This document shows positions 16,233 to 24,833 of a DNA stretch of 64,000 nt, in pieces. Source of the DNA: Lautropia sp. (GTDB lineage Bacteria > Pseudomonadota > Gammaproteobacteria > Burkholderiales > Burkholderiaceae_E). The position numbers and the translations under genes were made by a program. Under the pieces are notes generated by a model, which was not told the DNA's origin, did no database searches, and worked only from the letters and a program-made list of their open reading frames with translations. The DNA is taken from assembly GCA_030532895.1 (NCBI GenBank), contig JAUNKF010000017.1, forward strand, positions 1 to 64,000, written 5' to 3'. Position 1 is the first letter of the stretch. Each line of letters starts with the position of its first letter.

Positions 16233-18446
16233 TCAGGGGGCTGCAGTGGGCGGTGCTGCATTCGAGGCGGGCGATGGGGCTGCCGCCTCATGGTTCACAG
16301 CGGCCGGCTTGTCGGCCTCCGTGGCCAAGGCAAGTGTTGCAGCATCCGTGCCCGTGCTGGCTTCCGGCGAGGGCGTTGCGGCCGCCACCGTGGCGGGGTT
16401 GGCCGTTGCCTGGGTGTCATGACCAGGACGTGTGGCTGGCGTGGTCTGCGCTCCTGCCGGGTCAGCAGGCACGGCGGTTGGTGTGACGGTAGCAGGTGGC
16501 ATGACAGACACGATGCCGGCCGCTGATGCTGCTGCAGGATTGGCTGGCTGGACTGGCTCGGCTGCCGCCATGGGGGGCTGCAGCCCTGGCGGTAGCGAGG
16601 AGACGCCACCGGGCAGGCTGGCAGGCCGGTATTCGGGCACCCACAGGCTCAGCATGTGGCGCACTTCCAGGTCGCCCACCGGGCCGGCGGACTCCAGCCA
16701 GCGCTGTACCGAGATGTCCCAGTTGGTGCCCGGCGGATCGATCGGCCGGGAGACACGCAGTTTCGCATGTGGGGTGGGCAGTGTCTTTTCATTGTCGGCC
16801 AGCAGCTCTTCATAGAGCTTCTCGCCAGGGCGCAGGCCGGTGAAGGCGATCGGTATTTCGGCCTCGGTGTAGCCGGAGAGCTTGATCATCGTGCGGGCCA
16901 GGTCGACGATGCGGATCGGTTGGCCCATGTCGAGCACGAAGGTCTCGCCGCCACGGCTCATCAGCCCGGCCTGCAGCACGAGCTGCGTGGCTTCGGGAAT
17001 CGACATGAAGTAGCGGGTGATGTCCGGGTGCGTGACCGTGACGGGGCCGCCGTTGGCGATCTGCTCACGAAATTTCGGAATCACGCTGCCGCTCGATCCC
17101 AGGACGTTGCCGAAGCGCACGAGCACGACGGGCAGCGTGGCCATCCGGTGCCGGTACTGGAGCAGCATCTCGGCCAGCCGCTTCGTGGCGCCCATCACGT
17201 TCGTGGGGTTCACGGCCTTGTCGCTGGAGATGTAGACGAAGCGTTCGACCTCGTAGCGCGAGGCCACATCGGCCAGCACGCGTGTGCCGTAGGCGTTGTT
17301 GGCCACGGCCTGCCAGGCATTGCCTTCTTCGAGAATCGGCACGTGCTTGTAGGCGGCAGCGTGGTAGATGATCGTCGGCTTGTGACGCTCGAAAACTTCC
17401 TGCAGTCGCACGGCGTCCTTGATGTCGCCGACCATGGGGATCACCTTCTGGTTGGGAAAGCTCACCTTCAGGTCTTCGACGATACGGTAGAGGGCAAATT
17501 CGCTCAGCTCGAAGATCACGAGCTGGCCCGGATTGAAACGTGCGATCTGTCGGCACAGTTCCGAGCCGATCGAGCCACCACCGCCGGTCACCAGCACCGA
17601 CTTGCCTTCCAGCATGTGACGCAGGCCGCCCGTGTCGAGACTGACCGGATCACGGCCCAGGAGGTCGTCCACGTCCACGTACCGGATCTGAGAGACCTTG
17701 ACCTGGCCACTCATCAGCTCCTGCACATCGGGGATCACGAGCAGTTTGATGTGGGCGCGTTCGCACAGCTCGAAGACGCGCCGCCGGGTGGCATGGTCGG
17801 TGGCGCCCACGGCCAGCACGGCGTGCTTGCAATTGCTGTCGCGGGTCACTTCTTCGAGCTGTTCCCAGTTGCCGAGAATGCGTACCCCGCCAAGTTGACG
17901 GCCTACCTTGTTCGGGTTGTCGTCGAGCACGCCGACCACATACCAGTAGGGGTTACGGTTCAGTTCGTCGATGAGCGACAGGGCTGCCGTGCCTGCACCC
18001 AGCAGGATGACGGGCTGTGGCTCGACGCCCTTTTCGCCCATCGCCTTTTCCTTCCACCAGCGATAGAGGAGCCGTCCGGCGCACATGAAGAGGATCAGCA
18101 GCAGCGGGTTCAGGAAATAGAGCGAGCGCGGCACGCCCAGGCCGTTTCGCCACAGCAGCAAGAGGATCGGGATGATCAGGGCCGAGGTGCCGACCGCCAT
18201 CGCGATCAGCCGCATGTCGTGGATCGAGGCATAGCGCCAGATACCACGGTACAAGCCGAAATAGACGAAGCAGCCCACCTGCACGGCCAGTACGGCGGGC
18301 AGGGTCTGGAGCAGGATGATCTGCGTGGCGCGGTCCAGTTCGAAGTTCCAGCGCAGCGAGAAGGTGAAGCTCCATACCAGCGCAGCCACGATGATGTCGT
18401 GGCCCATCGCAATGAAGGTGCGCGGATTGACGTTGAACAATCTCAT
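16233..18446 (-). CDS. Membrane-bound nucleoside-diphosphate-sugar 4,6-dehydratase (WbpM/CapD/PglF family)
   Basis: The 737-residue protein has about four N-terminal membrane segments, a first Rossmann domain (VILLGAGTAALSLI), then the catalytic short-chain dehydrogenase domain with VLVTGGGGSIGSELCRQI. Its active site reads SSDKAVNPTNVMGATK, where Met takes the place of the usual Tyr, as is normal in the WbpM/PglF group. Such enzymes make UDP-4-keto-6-deoxy sugars for O-antigen, capsule or protein glycosylation. The last 130 residues or so form an Ala/Pro/Thr-rich tail that typical homologues lack. Its start overlaps the end of the transferase gene by four bases (WbpL-WbpM order). Confidence 0.9.
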   Translation of the reverse strand: MRLFNVNPRTFIAMGHDIIVAALVWSFTFSLRWNFELDRATQIILLQTLPAVLAVQVGCFVYFGLYRGIWRYASIHDMRLIAMAVGTSALIIPILLLLWRNGLGVPRSLYFLNPLLLILFMCAGRLLYRWWKEKAMGEKGVEPQPVILLGAGTAALSLIDELNRNPYWYVVGVLDDNPNKVGRQLGGVRILGNWEQLEEVTRDSNCKHAVLAVGATDHATRRRVFELCERAHIKLLVIPDVQELMSGQVKVSQIRYVDVDDLLGRDPVSLDTGGLRHMLEGKSVLVTGGGGSIGSELCRQIARFNPGQLVIFELSEFALYRIVEDLKVSFPNQKVIPMVGDIKDAVRLQEVFERHKPTIIYHAAAYKHVPILEEGNAWQAVANNAYGTRVLADVASRYEVERFVYISSDKAVNPTNVMGATKRLAEMLLQYRHRMATLPVVLVRFGNVLGSSGSVIPKFREQIANGGPVTVTHPDITRYFMSIPEATQLVLQAGLMSRGGETFVLDMGQPIRIVDLARTMIKLSGYTEAEIPIAFTGLRPGEKLYEELLADNEKTLPTPHAKLRVSRPIDPPGTNWDISVQRWLESAGPVGDLEVRHMLSLWVPEYRPASLPGGVSSLPPGLQPPMAAAEPVQPANPAAASAAGIVSVMPPATVTPTAVPADPAGAQTTPATRPGHDTQATANPATVAAATPSPEASTGTDAATLALATEADKPAAVNHEAAAPSPASNAAPPTAAP

Positions 18447-19729
18447 GGTCGGGGAGAAGGGTCCTGGCGGCCTGCGCCCAAGTGCCAAGCCAGCAAAATC
18501 AGCGGGGTATAAGCGATACCCGTGGCTGATGCGGCAGATTCAGGCCAGCGATGGGCGATCCAGGCGATTGGCAGGAGCCAGAAAACATTGAGCAGGCAGT
18601 ATACAAGTGTGGCCCGCGCGTGACTGTTGTAATGCCGACTGAGCCGCTGATAGGCATGACTTCGATGGGCGCCGCCAACATTTTGGCCACTCAGCGCCCG
18701 TCGCATGAGCGTCACTGTAGCATCGGTGATGAAAAGGGCGCCTAGTATCAGCCACACCCAGAGGGTCATCCCGCCCGGATCCGGCGCGTCCGACAGTGCG
18801 CCTTGCTGCCAACGCTGATGGTGTCCGATGGCACTGATTGCGCTGTCCAGGGCCGCCACGCTCAGGATCGAATAGCCCAGAAACAGACTGCCCGCGTCGC
18901 CCATGAAGATGCGGGCCGGTGCCCAGTTGAGCACCAGAAAGCCGGCCGTGGCCGCTGCCATGATCAGGCTGATGAGAGAGAGCGGTTCGGTCAGCACGTT
19001 GCCGCCACGCAACCACGTGGCGGCCAGCAGCATGAAGATGGCCTGACAGGCGGCGATGCCGTCGATGCCATCCATGAAGTTGAAAAGGTTGATCCACCAG
19101 ACACAGGCGACGAGCAGTGCGGCTGCTGTGGCACCGGCCAGCAGTATCGGCAGCAGATTCTGGTTGGTAGCCAGGCTGCCGTCCAGGCTACCGGGTAGCC
19201 CGATAGCTTGCCAGAAGAGACCCAGCTGGTGCCAGAACACGGCTTTGCCGCCCAAAAAACTGTAGAGGCAAAGCCCCAGCAGGGTGCTGGCGAATGCCTG
19301 AAGCAGCAGCCGATCCCGGATGCCCATGGGTTTCCGGTCATCCTTCAGGCCGGTGACGGCCATGATCAGTGCACCAGCCAGCGGGATCAGGCCAAGGGGG
19401 ACAACGTGTGTCAGCTCCTCCAGCACCCGGTAGGGCGGCTGGCCACCAGCATCCAGCACCCAGGCCGGTATCGTGTCCGGATCCGGCCACATGTGTCCGA
19501 TGACGTGGGGCAGCAGCATCACGCCAAGACCGAGCAGCCCGAAGCCTGTCAGGCTACCCACCACGATGGCCGCCCCGCCTCCGCGGGGGGTGGGGCGCAC
19601 GTGGGAGGAGCGTTCGTTGGGCACGTCCTGCAGCCCCCAGCGGACGGCCTGACGGATGATCAGGTTCGTGCAGGCCCAGGCGCTACCCAGTACCAGCAAC
19701 AAAATCGATGAAAACGTGAGGGAGTACAC
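18443..19729 (-). CDS. Polyprenyl-phosphate sugar-1-phosphate transferase (WecA/WbpL/MraY family)
   Basis: The 428-residue multi-spanning membrane protein starts O-antigen or similar glycan synthesis by moving a sugar phosphate from UDP-sugar to undecaprenyl phosphate. Hallmarks are NFMDGIDGIAACQAIF (the D-D metal/catalytic segment), FMGDAGSLFLGYSIL, and an early DVPNERSSHVRPTPRGGG, which is the WecA/WbpL-type signature. About ten hydrophobic segments are visible. The start is a GTG at 19729 with only a weak AAGG upstream, so the N-terminus is less certain. It is the first gene of a minus-strand operon with the WbpM-like dehydratase and is divergent from rfbB. Confidence 0.88.
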   Translation of the reverse strand: MYSLTFSSILLLVLGSAWACTNLIIRQAVRWGLQDVPNERSSHVRPTPRGGGAAIVVGSLTGFGLLGLGVMLLPHVIGHMWPDPDTIPAWVLDAGGQPPYRVLEELTHVVPLGLIPLAGALIMAVTGLKDDRKPMGIRDRLLLQAFASTLLGLCLYSFLGGKAVFWHQLGLFWQAIGLPGSLDGSLATNQNLLPILLAGATAAALLVACVWWINLFNFMDGIDGIAACQAIFMLLAATWLRGGNVLTEPLSLISLIMAAATAGFLVLNWAPARIFMGDAGSLFLGYSILSVAALDSAISAIGHHQRWQQGALSDAPDPGGMTLWVWLILGALFITDATVTLMRRALSGQNVGGAHRSHAYQRLSRHYNSHARATLVYCLLNVFWLLPIAWIAHRWPESAASATGIAYTPLILLAWHLGAGRQDPSPRP

Positions 19730-19915
19730 CTAAGTCTTCTGCCTTGTTGGGTGATTGCTCATGGGGGGAATCCCTTGAGACCTTATACTTCAACGATTGT
19801 GTGCCAGTACCCCGCAATGGGAACACGACTGGCCGCCGCCTCATCCGCCGCAGCCGTGCCTGCACGGGGGCCGGATGGTCGGGCGGGCGTTTCCTTCGGA
19901 AGGATTTGAACCAAG

Positions 19916-21001
19916 ATGATTTTAGTGACAGGCGGCGCCGGTTTCATCGGCTCGAATTTTGTGTTGGACTGGCTGGCTGGCAGCGACGAACCCGTGGTCA
20001 ACGTGGACAAGCTGACTTACGCGGGCAACCGGCAAAACCTGGCATCGCTCGACAACAACCCGCATCACCACTTCGAGCAGGTCGACATCTGTGACCGTCA
20101 GGCCATCGATGCGCTCCTGGCCAAATACAAACCGCGCGCCATCGTCCACTTCGCGGCCGAGAGCCATGTGGATCGTTCCATTCACGGGCCGGCCGCGTTC
20201 GTGCAGACCAACATGGTGGGCACCTTCACGCTGCTGGAGGCTGCCCGTCAATACTGGAACGCGCTGCCCGAGGCTGAGCGGGCGAGCTTTCGCTTCCTGC
20301 ATGTGTCCACCGATGAGGTTTATGGCTCGCTGGAGCTGACTGATCCGGCTTTCACCGAGACCACGCCCTACCAGCCGAACAGCCCCTATTCGGCCAGCAA
20401 GGCAGGCTCCGATCATCTGGTGCGAGCCTACTTCCACACCTATCACATGCCGGTGCTCACCACCAACTGCTCGAACAACTACGGGCCGTATCACTTCCCT
20501 GAGAAGCTGATTCCGCTGGTGATCACCAATGCGCTTGCTGGCAAGAATCTGCCGATCTATGGCGATGGCAAGAACATCCGTGACTGGCTCTACGTGAAGG
20601 ATCATTGCAGCGCCATCCGCCGCGTGCTCGAAGCGGGCAAACCGGGGGAAACCTACAACGTCGGTGGTCATAATGAAAAGACCAACATCGACATCGTTCG
20701 CCAGATCTGCCAGTTGCTCGATGAGATGAAGCCCGATGCAGCCGGCTCCTACGAGCGCTTGATCACCTTCGTCAAAGACCGCCCCGGTCACGACCGCCGC
20801 TATGCCATCGATGCCGACAAGATCGAGCGCGAGCTGGGCTGGCGTCCGGTTGAAACCTTCGAGACCGGCATTCGCAAGACCGTTCGCTGGTATCTGGACA
20901 ACCAGGACTGGGTGGCCAACGTGCAGTCGGGCGCCTATCGCGAATGGATCGAACACAACTACCAGGATCGCACCGGTGCGGCCGGCGCGGCCAAGGCTTG
21001 A
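19916..21001 (+). CDS. rfbB: dTDP-glucose 4,6-dehydratase
   Basis: The 361-residue SDR enzyme converts dTDP-glucose to dTDP-4-keto-6-deoxyglucose, the second step of dTDP-L-rhamnose synthesis. It shows the NAD motif [16 protein letters not shown] at residues 4-19, [12 protein letters not shown], the STDEVYGSL segment, [15 protein letters not shown] with the catalytic Tyr-x3-Lys, and [10 protein letters not shown]. It is the first gene of the rml cluster; rfbA follows after three bases. Confidence 0.96.
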   Translation: MILVTGGAGFIGSNFVLDWLAGSDEPVVNVDKLTYAGNRQNLASLDNNPHHHFEQVDICDRQAIDALLAKYKPRAIVHFAAESHVDRSIHGPAAFVQTNMVGTFTLLEAARQYWNALPEAERASFRFLHVSTDEVYGSLELTDPAFTETTPYQPNSPYSASKAGSDHLVRAYFHTYHMPVLTTNCSNNYGPYHFPEKLIPLVITNALAGKNLPIYGDGKNIRDWLYVKDHCSAIRRVLEAGKPGETYNVGGHNEKTNIDIVRQICQLLDEMKPDAAGSYERLITFVKDRPGHDRRYAIDADKIERELGWRPVETFETGIRKTVRWYLDNQDWVANVQSGAYREWIEHNYQDRTGAAGAAKA

Positions 21002-21004
21002 GTC

Positions 21005-21880
21005 ATGAAAGGGATCATTCTGGCCGGCGGTTCCGGCACCCGGCTTTATCCGGTCACGCAGGCAGTGTCCAAGCAGTTGCTGCCGATCTACGACAAGCCG
21101 ATGATCTATTACCCGCTCTCCTGCCTGATGCTGGCAGGCATCCGGGAGGTGCTGATCATCTCCACCCCGCAGGACACTCCACGTTTCGAGCAGTTGCTCG
21201 GTGATGGCAGCCGCTGGGGTATCGAGCTATCTTATGCGGTGCAGCCATCGCCTGATGGATTGGCGCAGGCTTTCATCATTGGTGAGTCGTTCATCGGGCA
21301 TGACAGCTGTGCGCTGGTGCTGGGTGACAACATCTTTTACGGCCACGCGTTGGGCGATGATCTGGCCGAGGCCGGCCGTCAGGAAAGCGGTGCCACCGTC
21401 TTTGCCTATCGGGTGCATGACCCCGAGCGTTATGGGGTGGTCGAGTTCGATGCACAGGGCAAGGCTGTCAGTCTCGAAGAGAAGCCAGCCAAGCCCAAGA
21501 GCCATTACGCCGTCACGGGGCTTTATTTCTACGACAACCAGGTGGTGGACATCGCCCGCGGCCTCAAGCCCTCGCCACGTGGTGAGCTGGAGATCACTGA
21601 CGTGAACCAGCGCTATCTGGAGGCGGGGCAGCTCAAGGTCAAGACGATGGGCCGTGGCTACGCCTGGCTCGACACGGGCACACAGGAGTCGCTGATCGAA
21701 GCCTCGATGTTCGTGCGCACCATCGAAAAGCGCCAGGGGCTCAAGATCTGCTGCCCTGAAGAGGTGGCTTTCCGCAAGGGCTATATCACGGCCGAGAAAC
21801 TGGCAGCCCTGGCAGAGCCGTTGAAGAAGAGCGGCTATGGCCAGTATCTGCAAACGATTCTGAACGAACGGATTTTCTGA
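21005..21880 (+). CDS. rfbA: Glucose-1-phosphate thymidylyltransferase
   Basis: RfbA/RmlA (291 residues) joins dTTP and glucose-1-phosphate. The N-terminal nucleotide-binding motif [16 protein letters not shown] is followed by [30 protein letters not shown] and [20 protein letters not shown], all of the large RmlA group. Its stop overlaps the start of rfbC by one base, so translation is coupled. Confidence 0.96.
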   Translation: MKGIILAGGSGTRLYPVTQAVSKQLLPIYDKPMIYYPLSCLMLAGIREVLIISTPQDTPRFEQLLGDGSRWGIELSYAVQPSPDGLAQAFIIGESFIGHDSCALVLGDNIFYGHALGDDLAEAGRQESGATVFAYRVHDPERYGVVEFDAQGKAVSLEEKPAKPKSHYAVTGLYFYDNQVVDIARGLKPSPRGELEITDVNQRYLEAGQLKVKTMGRGYAWLDTGTQESLIEASMFVRTIEKRQGLKICCPEEVAFRKGYITAEKLAALAEPLKKSGYGQYLQTILNERIF

Positions 21881-22440
21881 TGCAACGTATCGACACCGCT
21901 CTGCCCGATGTCTTCCTGATCGAACCCAAGGTGTTCGGGGACAGCCGCGGCTATTTCTTCGAGAGTTTCAACCAGCGCGTCTTCGACGAGATGGCGGGCG
22001 AGCACGTCAACTTCGTGCAGGACAACCAGTCCCGTTCGGCCAAGGGCGTGCTGCGGGGGCTGCACTATCAGATCCAGCAGGCTCAAGGCAAGCTGATCCG
22101 GGTGCTTGAAGGTGCCATTTTCGATGTGGCGGTCGACCTGCGCAAAAGCTCGCCCACCTTCGGTCAGTCAGCCGGTTTCATCCTGTCGGCCGAGAACAAG
22201 CGGATGGCCTGGATTCCGCCGGGCTTTGCCCACGGTTTCCTGTCGCTTGAAGAGGGCACCACCGTGGCCTACAAGGCGAGCGACTTCTATGCACCGGCGC
22301 ATGAGCGTTCGTTGCTGTGGCATGACCCGGTGCTGAAAATCGACTGGCCGCTCGATCAGGTGGGGGGGGCTTCGGCCATCATCGTGTCCGACAAGGACAA
22401 GATCGGCAAGCCGCTGGCCGAGGCCGATGTCTATGCCTGA
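21880..22440 (+). CDS. rfbC: dTDP-4-dehydrorhamnose 3,5-epimerase
   Basis: The 186-residue cupin epimerase has EPKVFGDSRGYFFESFN, FVQDNQSRSAKGVLRGLHYQ with the catalytic His, and IPPGFAHGFLSLEE. It acts between RfbB and RfbD in dTDP-L-rhamnose synthesis. A strong terminator-like hairpin follows 50 bases after the stop, which may lower read-through into rfbD. Confidence 0.96.
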   Translation: MQRIDTALPDVFLIEPKVFGDSRGYFFESFNQRVFDEMAGEHVNFVQDNQSRSAKGVLRGLHYQIQQAQGKLIRVLEGAIFDVAVDLRKSSPTFGQSAGFILSAENKRMAWIPPGFAHGFLSLEEGTTVAYKASDFYAPAHERSLLWHDPVLKIDWPLDQVGGASAIIVSDKDKIGKPLAEADVYA

Positions 22441-22489
22441 TGCTGCTGGCGCCGGTGTTACCCTGGCCGGCATGGCAGCCTGATTCCTG

Positions 22490-22516
22490 GCCCCCGCTCA
22501 TCCGGGGGCTTTATTT
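22490..22516 (+). terminator. Terminator-like hairpin between rfbC and rfbD
   Basis: GCCCCCG (22490-22496) pairs with CGGGGGC (22503-22509) around a six-base loop, followed by TTTATTT. It lies inside the rml gene set and directly before an inverted-repeat element. Confidence 0.75.
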
Positions 22517-22578
22517 AGCGCGTGTCATGCACGGATGCTTCCCGGCGAGATCCGCCCTGGGACGTGCATACACGCGCT
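22517..22578. repeat. Interspersed inverted-repeat element, copy upstream of rfbD
   Basis: AGCGCGTGTCATGCAC (22517-22532) is mirrored by GTGCATACACGCGCT (22564-22578) with a single bulged base, around a 31-base centre containing TTCCC and GGGA. Related sequence is found at 9571, 28946, 29069, 32301, 34351 and 41268. The 3' arm ends 21 bases before the rfbD start codon. Confidence 0.75.
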
Positions 22579-22599
22579 ATGCCGTTGACGAGGAAAACA

Positions 22600-23532
22600 A
22601 TGAAATTCGTGGTGACAGGAACCACCGGCCAGGTTGGCTGGGAGCTGATCCGGGCCCTGCAGCCGCTGGGCGAGGTCGTGCCGGTCTCGATCGATGAGCT
22701 GGATCTGACCGACGCCGAGGCCACCCGTGCGCTGCTCGACCGCGTACGGCCGGACGTGGTGGTGAACCCGGCCGCTCACACGGCGGTGGACAAGGCCGAG
22801 TCCGACCCGAAGGAAGGCGAGCTGGCCCGTGTGCTCAATGCCGAGGTGCCAGGGGTGCTGGCCGAGTGGTGCCAGCGGAACGATGCCTTGCTCGTGCATT
22901 ACTCGACCGATTACGTGTTCAACGGGGAGGGTACCCGCCCGTGGCAGGAGGATGATCCCACCGAACCGTTGAATCACTATGGCGCCACGAAGCGTGCTGG
23001 CGAGCAAGCGATCCAGCGTTCGGGCTGTCAGCACCTGATTCTGCGCACCTGCTGGGTGTATTCGCTGCATGGTGGCAACTTCCTGAAGACGATGGTGAGG
23101 CTGGCCAGCAGCCGTGATCACCTGAAAGTGGTCGGTGATCAGGTTGGGGTACCCACGCCGGCGTCCTTCATCGCTGACGTGACGGCCCAGTTGATCCGTC
23201 GTCGCAGCATCGATCCGACGCTGGCCAACTGGTCGGGCATTCTGAACCTTGCGCCCTCGGGTGAAACCACCTGGTATGGCTATGCGAAGGAAGGGCTTCA
23301 GACGCTGCACCAGATGACGGTGGCCGCCGGCGATAACCCGGGCGCCCGTCCGCGTCCTGAGTGGCAGGTGCCGCGCATGCCGACGATGGAAGCCATTCCG
23401 GCCAGCGAGTTTCCGGTGCCCAGCAAGCGGCCGAGCAATTCCAGGCTCAACCTCTCGCGTATCGAGCAGGTCTGGGGGCTGAAGATGCCCGCCTGGGACG
23501 AATTGCTCAAAACCGTGCTGCGCGACGCCTGA
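22600..23532 (+). CDS. rfbD: dTDP-4-dehydrorhamnose reductase
   Basis: The last enzyme of dTDP-L-rhamnose synthesis (310 residues) reduces the 4-keto group. It has VTGTTGQVGWELIRAL at the N-terminus, NPAAHTAVDKAESDP, HYSTDYVFNGEGTRPW, and NHYGATKRAGEQAI with the catalytic Tyr-x3-Lys. The start at 22600 has GAGGAAA upstream; an in-frame codon at 22522 lies inside the inverted-repeat element and is unlikely. It is separated from rfbC by 159 bases with a terminator-like hairpin, so it may have its own promoter. Confidence 0.95.
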   Translation: MKFVVTGTTGQVGWELIRALQPLGEVVPVSIDELDLTDAEATRALLDRVRPDVVVNPAAHTAVDKAESDPKEGELARVLNAEVPGVLAEWCQRNDALLVHYSTDYVFNGEGTRPWQEDDPTEPLNHYGATKRAGEQAIQRSGCQHLILRTCWVYSLHGGNFLKTMVRLASSRDHLKVVGDQVGVPTPASFIADVTAQLIRRRSIDPTLANWSGILNLAPSGETTWYGYAKEGLQTLHQMTVAAGDNPGARPRPEWQVPRMPTMEAIPASEFPVPSKRPSNSRLNLSRIEQVWGLKMPAWDELLKTVLRDA

Positions 23533-23650
23533 TCGGCCAGAGACGGGCATGCCCGGTGGCTGGCTGCCGGGTTATGGGTTGTTTCCCTCTTTGCCGTGTT
23601 GTCGCTCATCTTGGTGCGGACTGCGTTTCCCCGTTTGATGACAGCTGCCT

Positions 23651-24796
23651 TCAGGGGGTCTGGCCTTTCAGTGTCTCTGCCAAGCCTTGTTGCATGGTGT
23701 AGGGCGGTCGCCAGTCAAATCGCTGGCAGAAGGCATCGTTGCTGACCGCGAGCGAGCCAGCCAGACGTTGCCAGATGCTTTCACGGCCGGCAAGCCTCGC
23801 CGCCTTTGCCAGCCAGGGGGGAGGCACTGGCAGGAGGCGTGCCGGCTTGCCCGCTGCACTTGCAATGGCCCGGATCAGCTCGGGTGTGGAGATGGGCGGG
23901 CCATCACTCAGGTGGAAAAGGCCGCCAGCCTGGTCGGGCGAGGCGAGGACGGTCGTGATCGCATCAGCCAGATTGCCCACATACAGAAAGCTGCGCTCGT
24001 TGGCAAGACGGGCCAGTGGTAGTGGCAGCCCGCTTTGGGCAAGCGTCAGCAGGGCTGCAAAATTGGCTTTCACCCCTGGCCCATAGATCAGCGGTGGGCG
24101 CAACGAGGTGATTCGTAGCGAAGGATGTTGCCGGGCCAGACGGGCCAGATGATGCTCTGCTGCCAGTTTGGCCAGGCCATAACAGTCTTCGGGCCGTGGT
24201 GTATCACCTTCGCGCAGGGGCATGCCGGGGGTTGACCATTCGCCGGTGGCTTTGACCGAGCTGAGAAACACCAGTTGCTTCAACCCGCAGTGTGCCGCGG
24301 CACGGGCCAGTTCGCGCACGCCAGCCACGTTAACCTCACGCAGGCGCTGCTGGCTTGTGCGCGTTGCATCCAGCGGGATGTGGGCGATGCCTGCGCTGTG
24401 GATGACGGCATCCGCACCGGCGAGGATGGGGTGCCAATCGGCCGTGGGGCCAAAGCCGGGGTGGCGATGGATCGTCAGTGCCGGTGACCCGGCATGGGCG
24501 GGCGATTTGGCAAGATGTCCTGTCGCTGCCTGCATGGTTGCGTCTGCTGGCTGGGCCATCGCACCGGCTGGCAGAGCCAGTGCCTCGGATGGCGGCGTGA
24601 TCGTCCATGCTGCTTGAGCGGCGGCCAGTGCTTCAGGCTGACGGGTGATGGCCCTTACCGCGTGGCCGGCTGCCAGCAGGTGCCGAATCAGATGCAGGCC
24701 GATGAAGCCGGCAGCGCCGGTCAGCACGATCGTCTGTTGTTCGGCCGCAGCAGTCGGGACGGCATGCACCGTGGCAATGCGGGTACTATCATCCAT
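23651..24796 (-). CDS. NAD-dependent epimerase/dehydratase (extended SDR, surface sugar pathway)
   Basis: The 381-residue extended SDR has IVLTGAAGFIGLHLIRHLL near the N-terminus, VIHSAGIAHIPLDATRT, FLSSVKATGEWS and the catalytic YGLAKLAAEHHLARL (Tyr-x3-Lys). It resembles UDP-sugar 4-epimerases or 4-ketoreductases such as those acting next to WbpM/WbpL. It carries an extra low-complexity insertion (about residues 40-100, Ala/Pro-rich) between the first beta-alpha units. It is divergent from the phosphomannomutase gene with only 37 bases between starts. The exact substrate is not readable from sequence. Confidence 0.85.
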   Translation of the reverse strand: MDDSTRIATVHAVPTAAAEQQTIVLTGAAGFIGLHLIRHLLAAGHAVRAITRQPEALAAAQAAWTITPPSEALALPAGAMAQPADATMQAATGHLAKSPAHAGSPALTIHRHPGFGPTADWHPILAGADAVIHSAGIAHIPLDATRTSQQRLREVNVAGVRELARAAAHCGLKQLVFLSSVKATGEWSTPGMPLREGDTPRPEDCYGLAKLAAEHHLARLARQHPSLRITSLRPPLIYGPGVKANFAALLTLAQSGLPLPLARLANERSFLYVGNLADAITTVLASPDQAGGLFHLSDGPPISTPELIRAIASAAGKPARLLPVPPPWLAKAARLAGRESIWQRLAGSLAVSNDAFCQRFDWRPPYTMQQGLAETLKGQTP

Positions 24797-24833
24797 GGTG
24801 ATCAGGCTGTCATTTCCGTTCAGAGACCCCAGT

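Noticed and set aside
16656-18512. A 618-codon plus-strand open frame opposite the WbpM-like dehydratase
   Set aside because: High-GC shadow frame; the minus-strand frame carries all family motifs.
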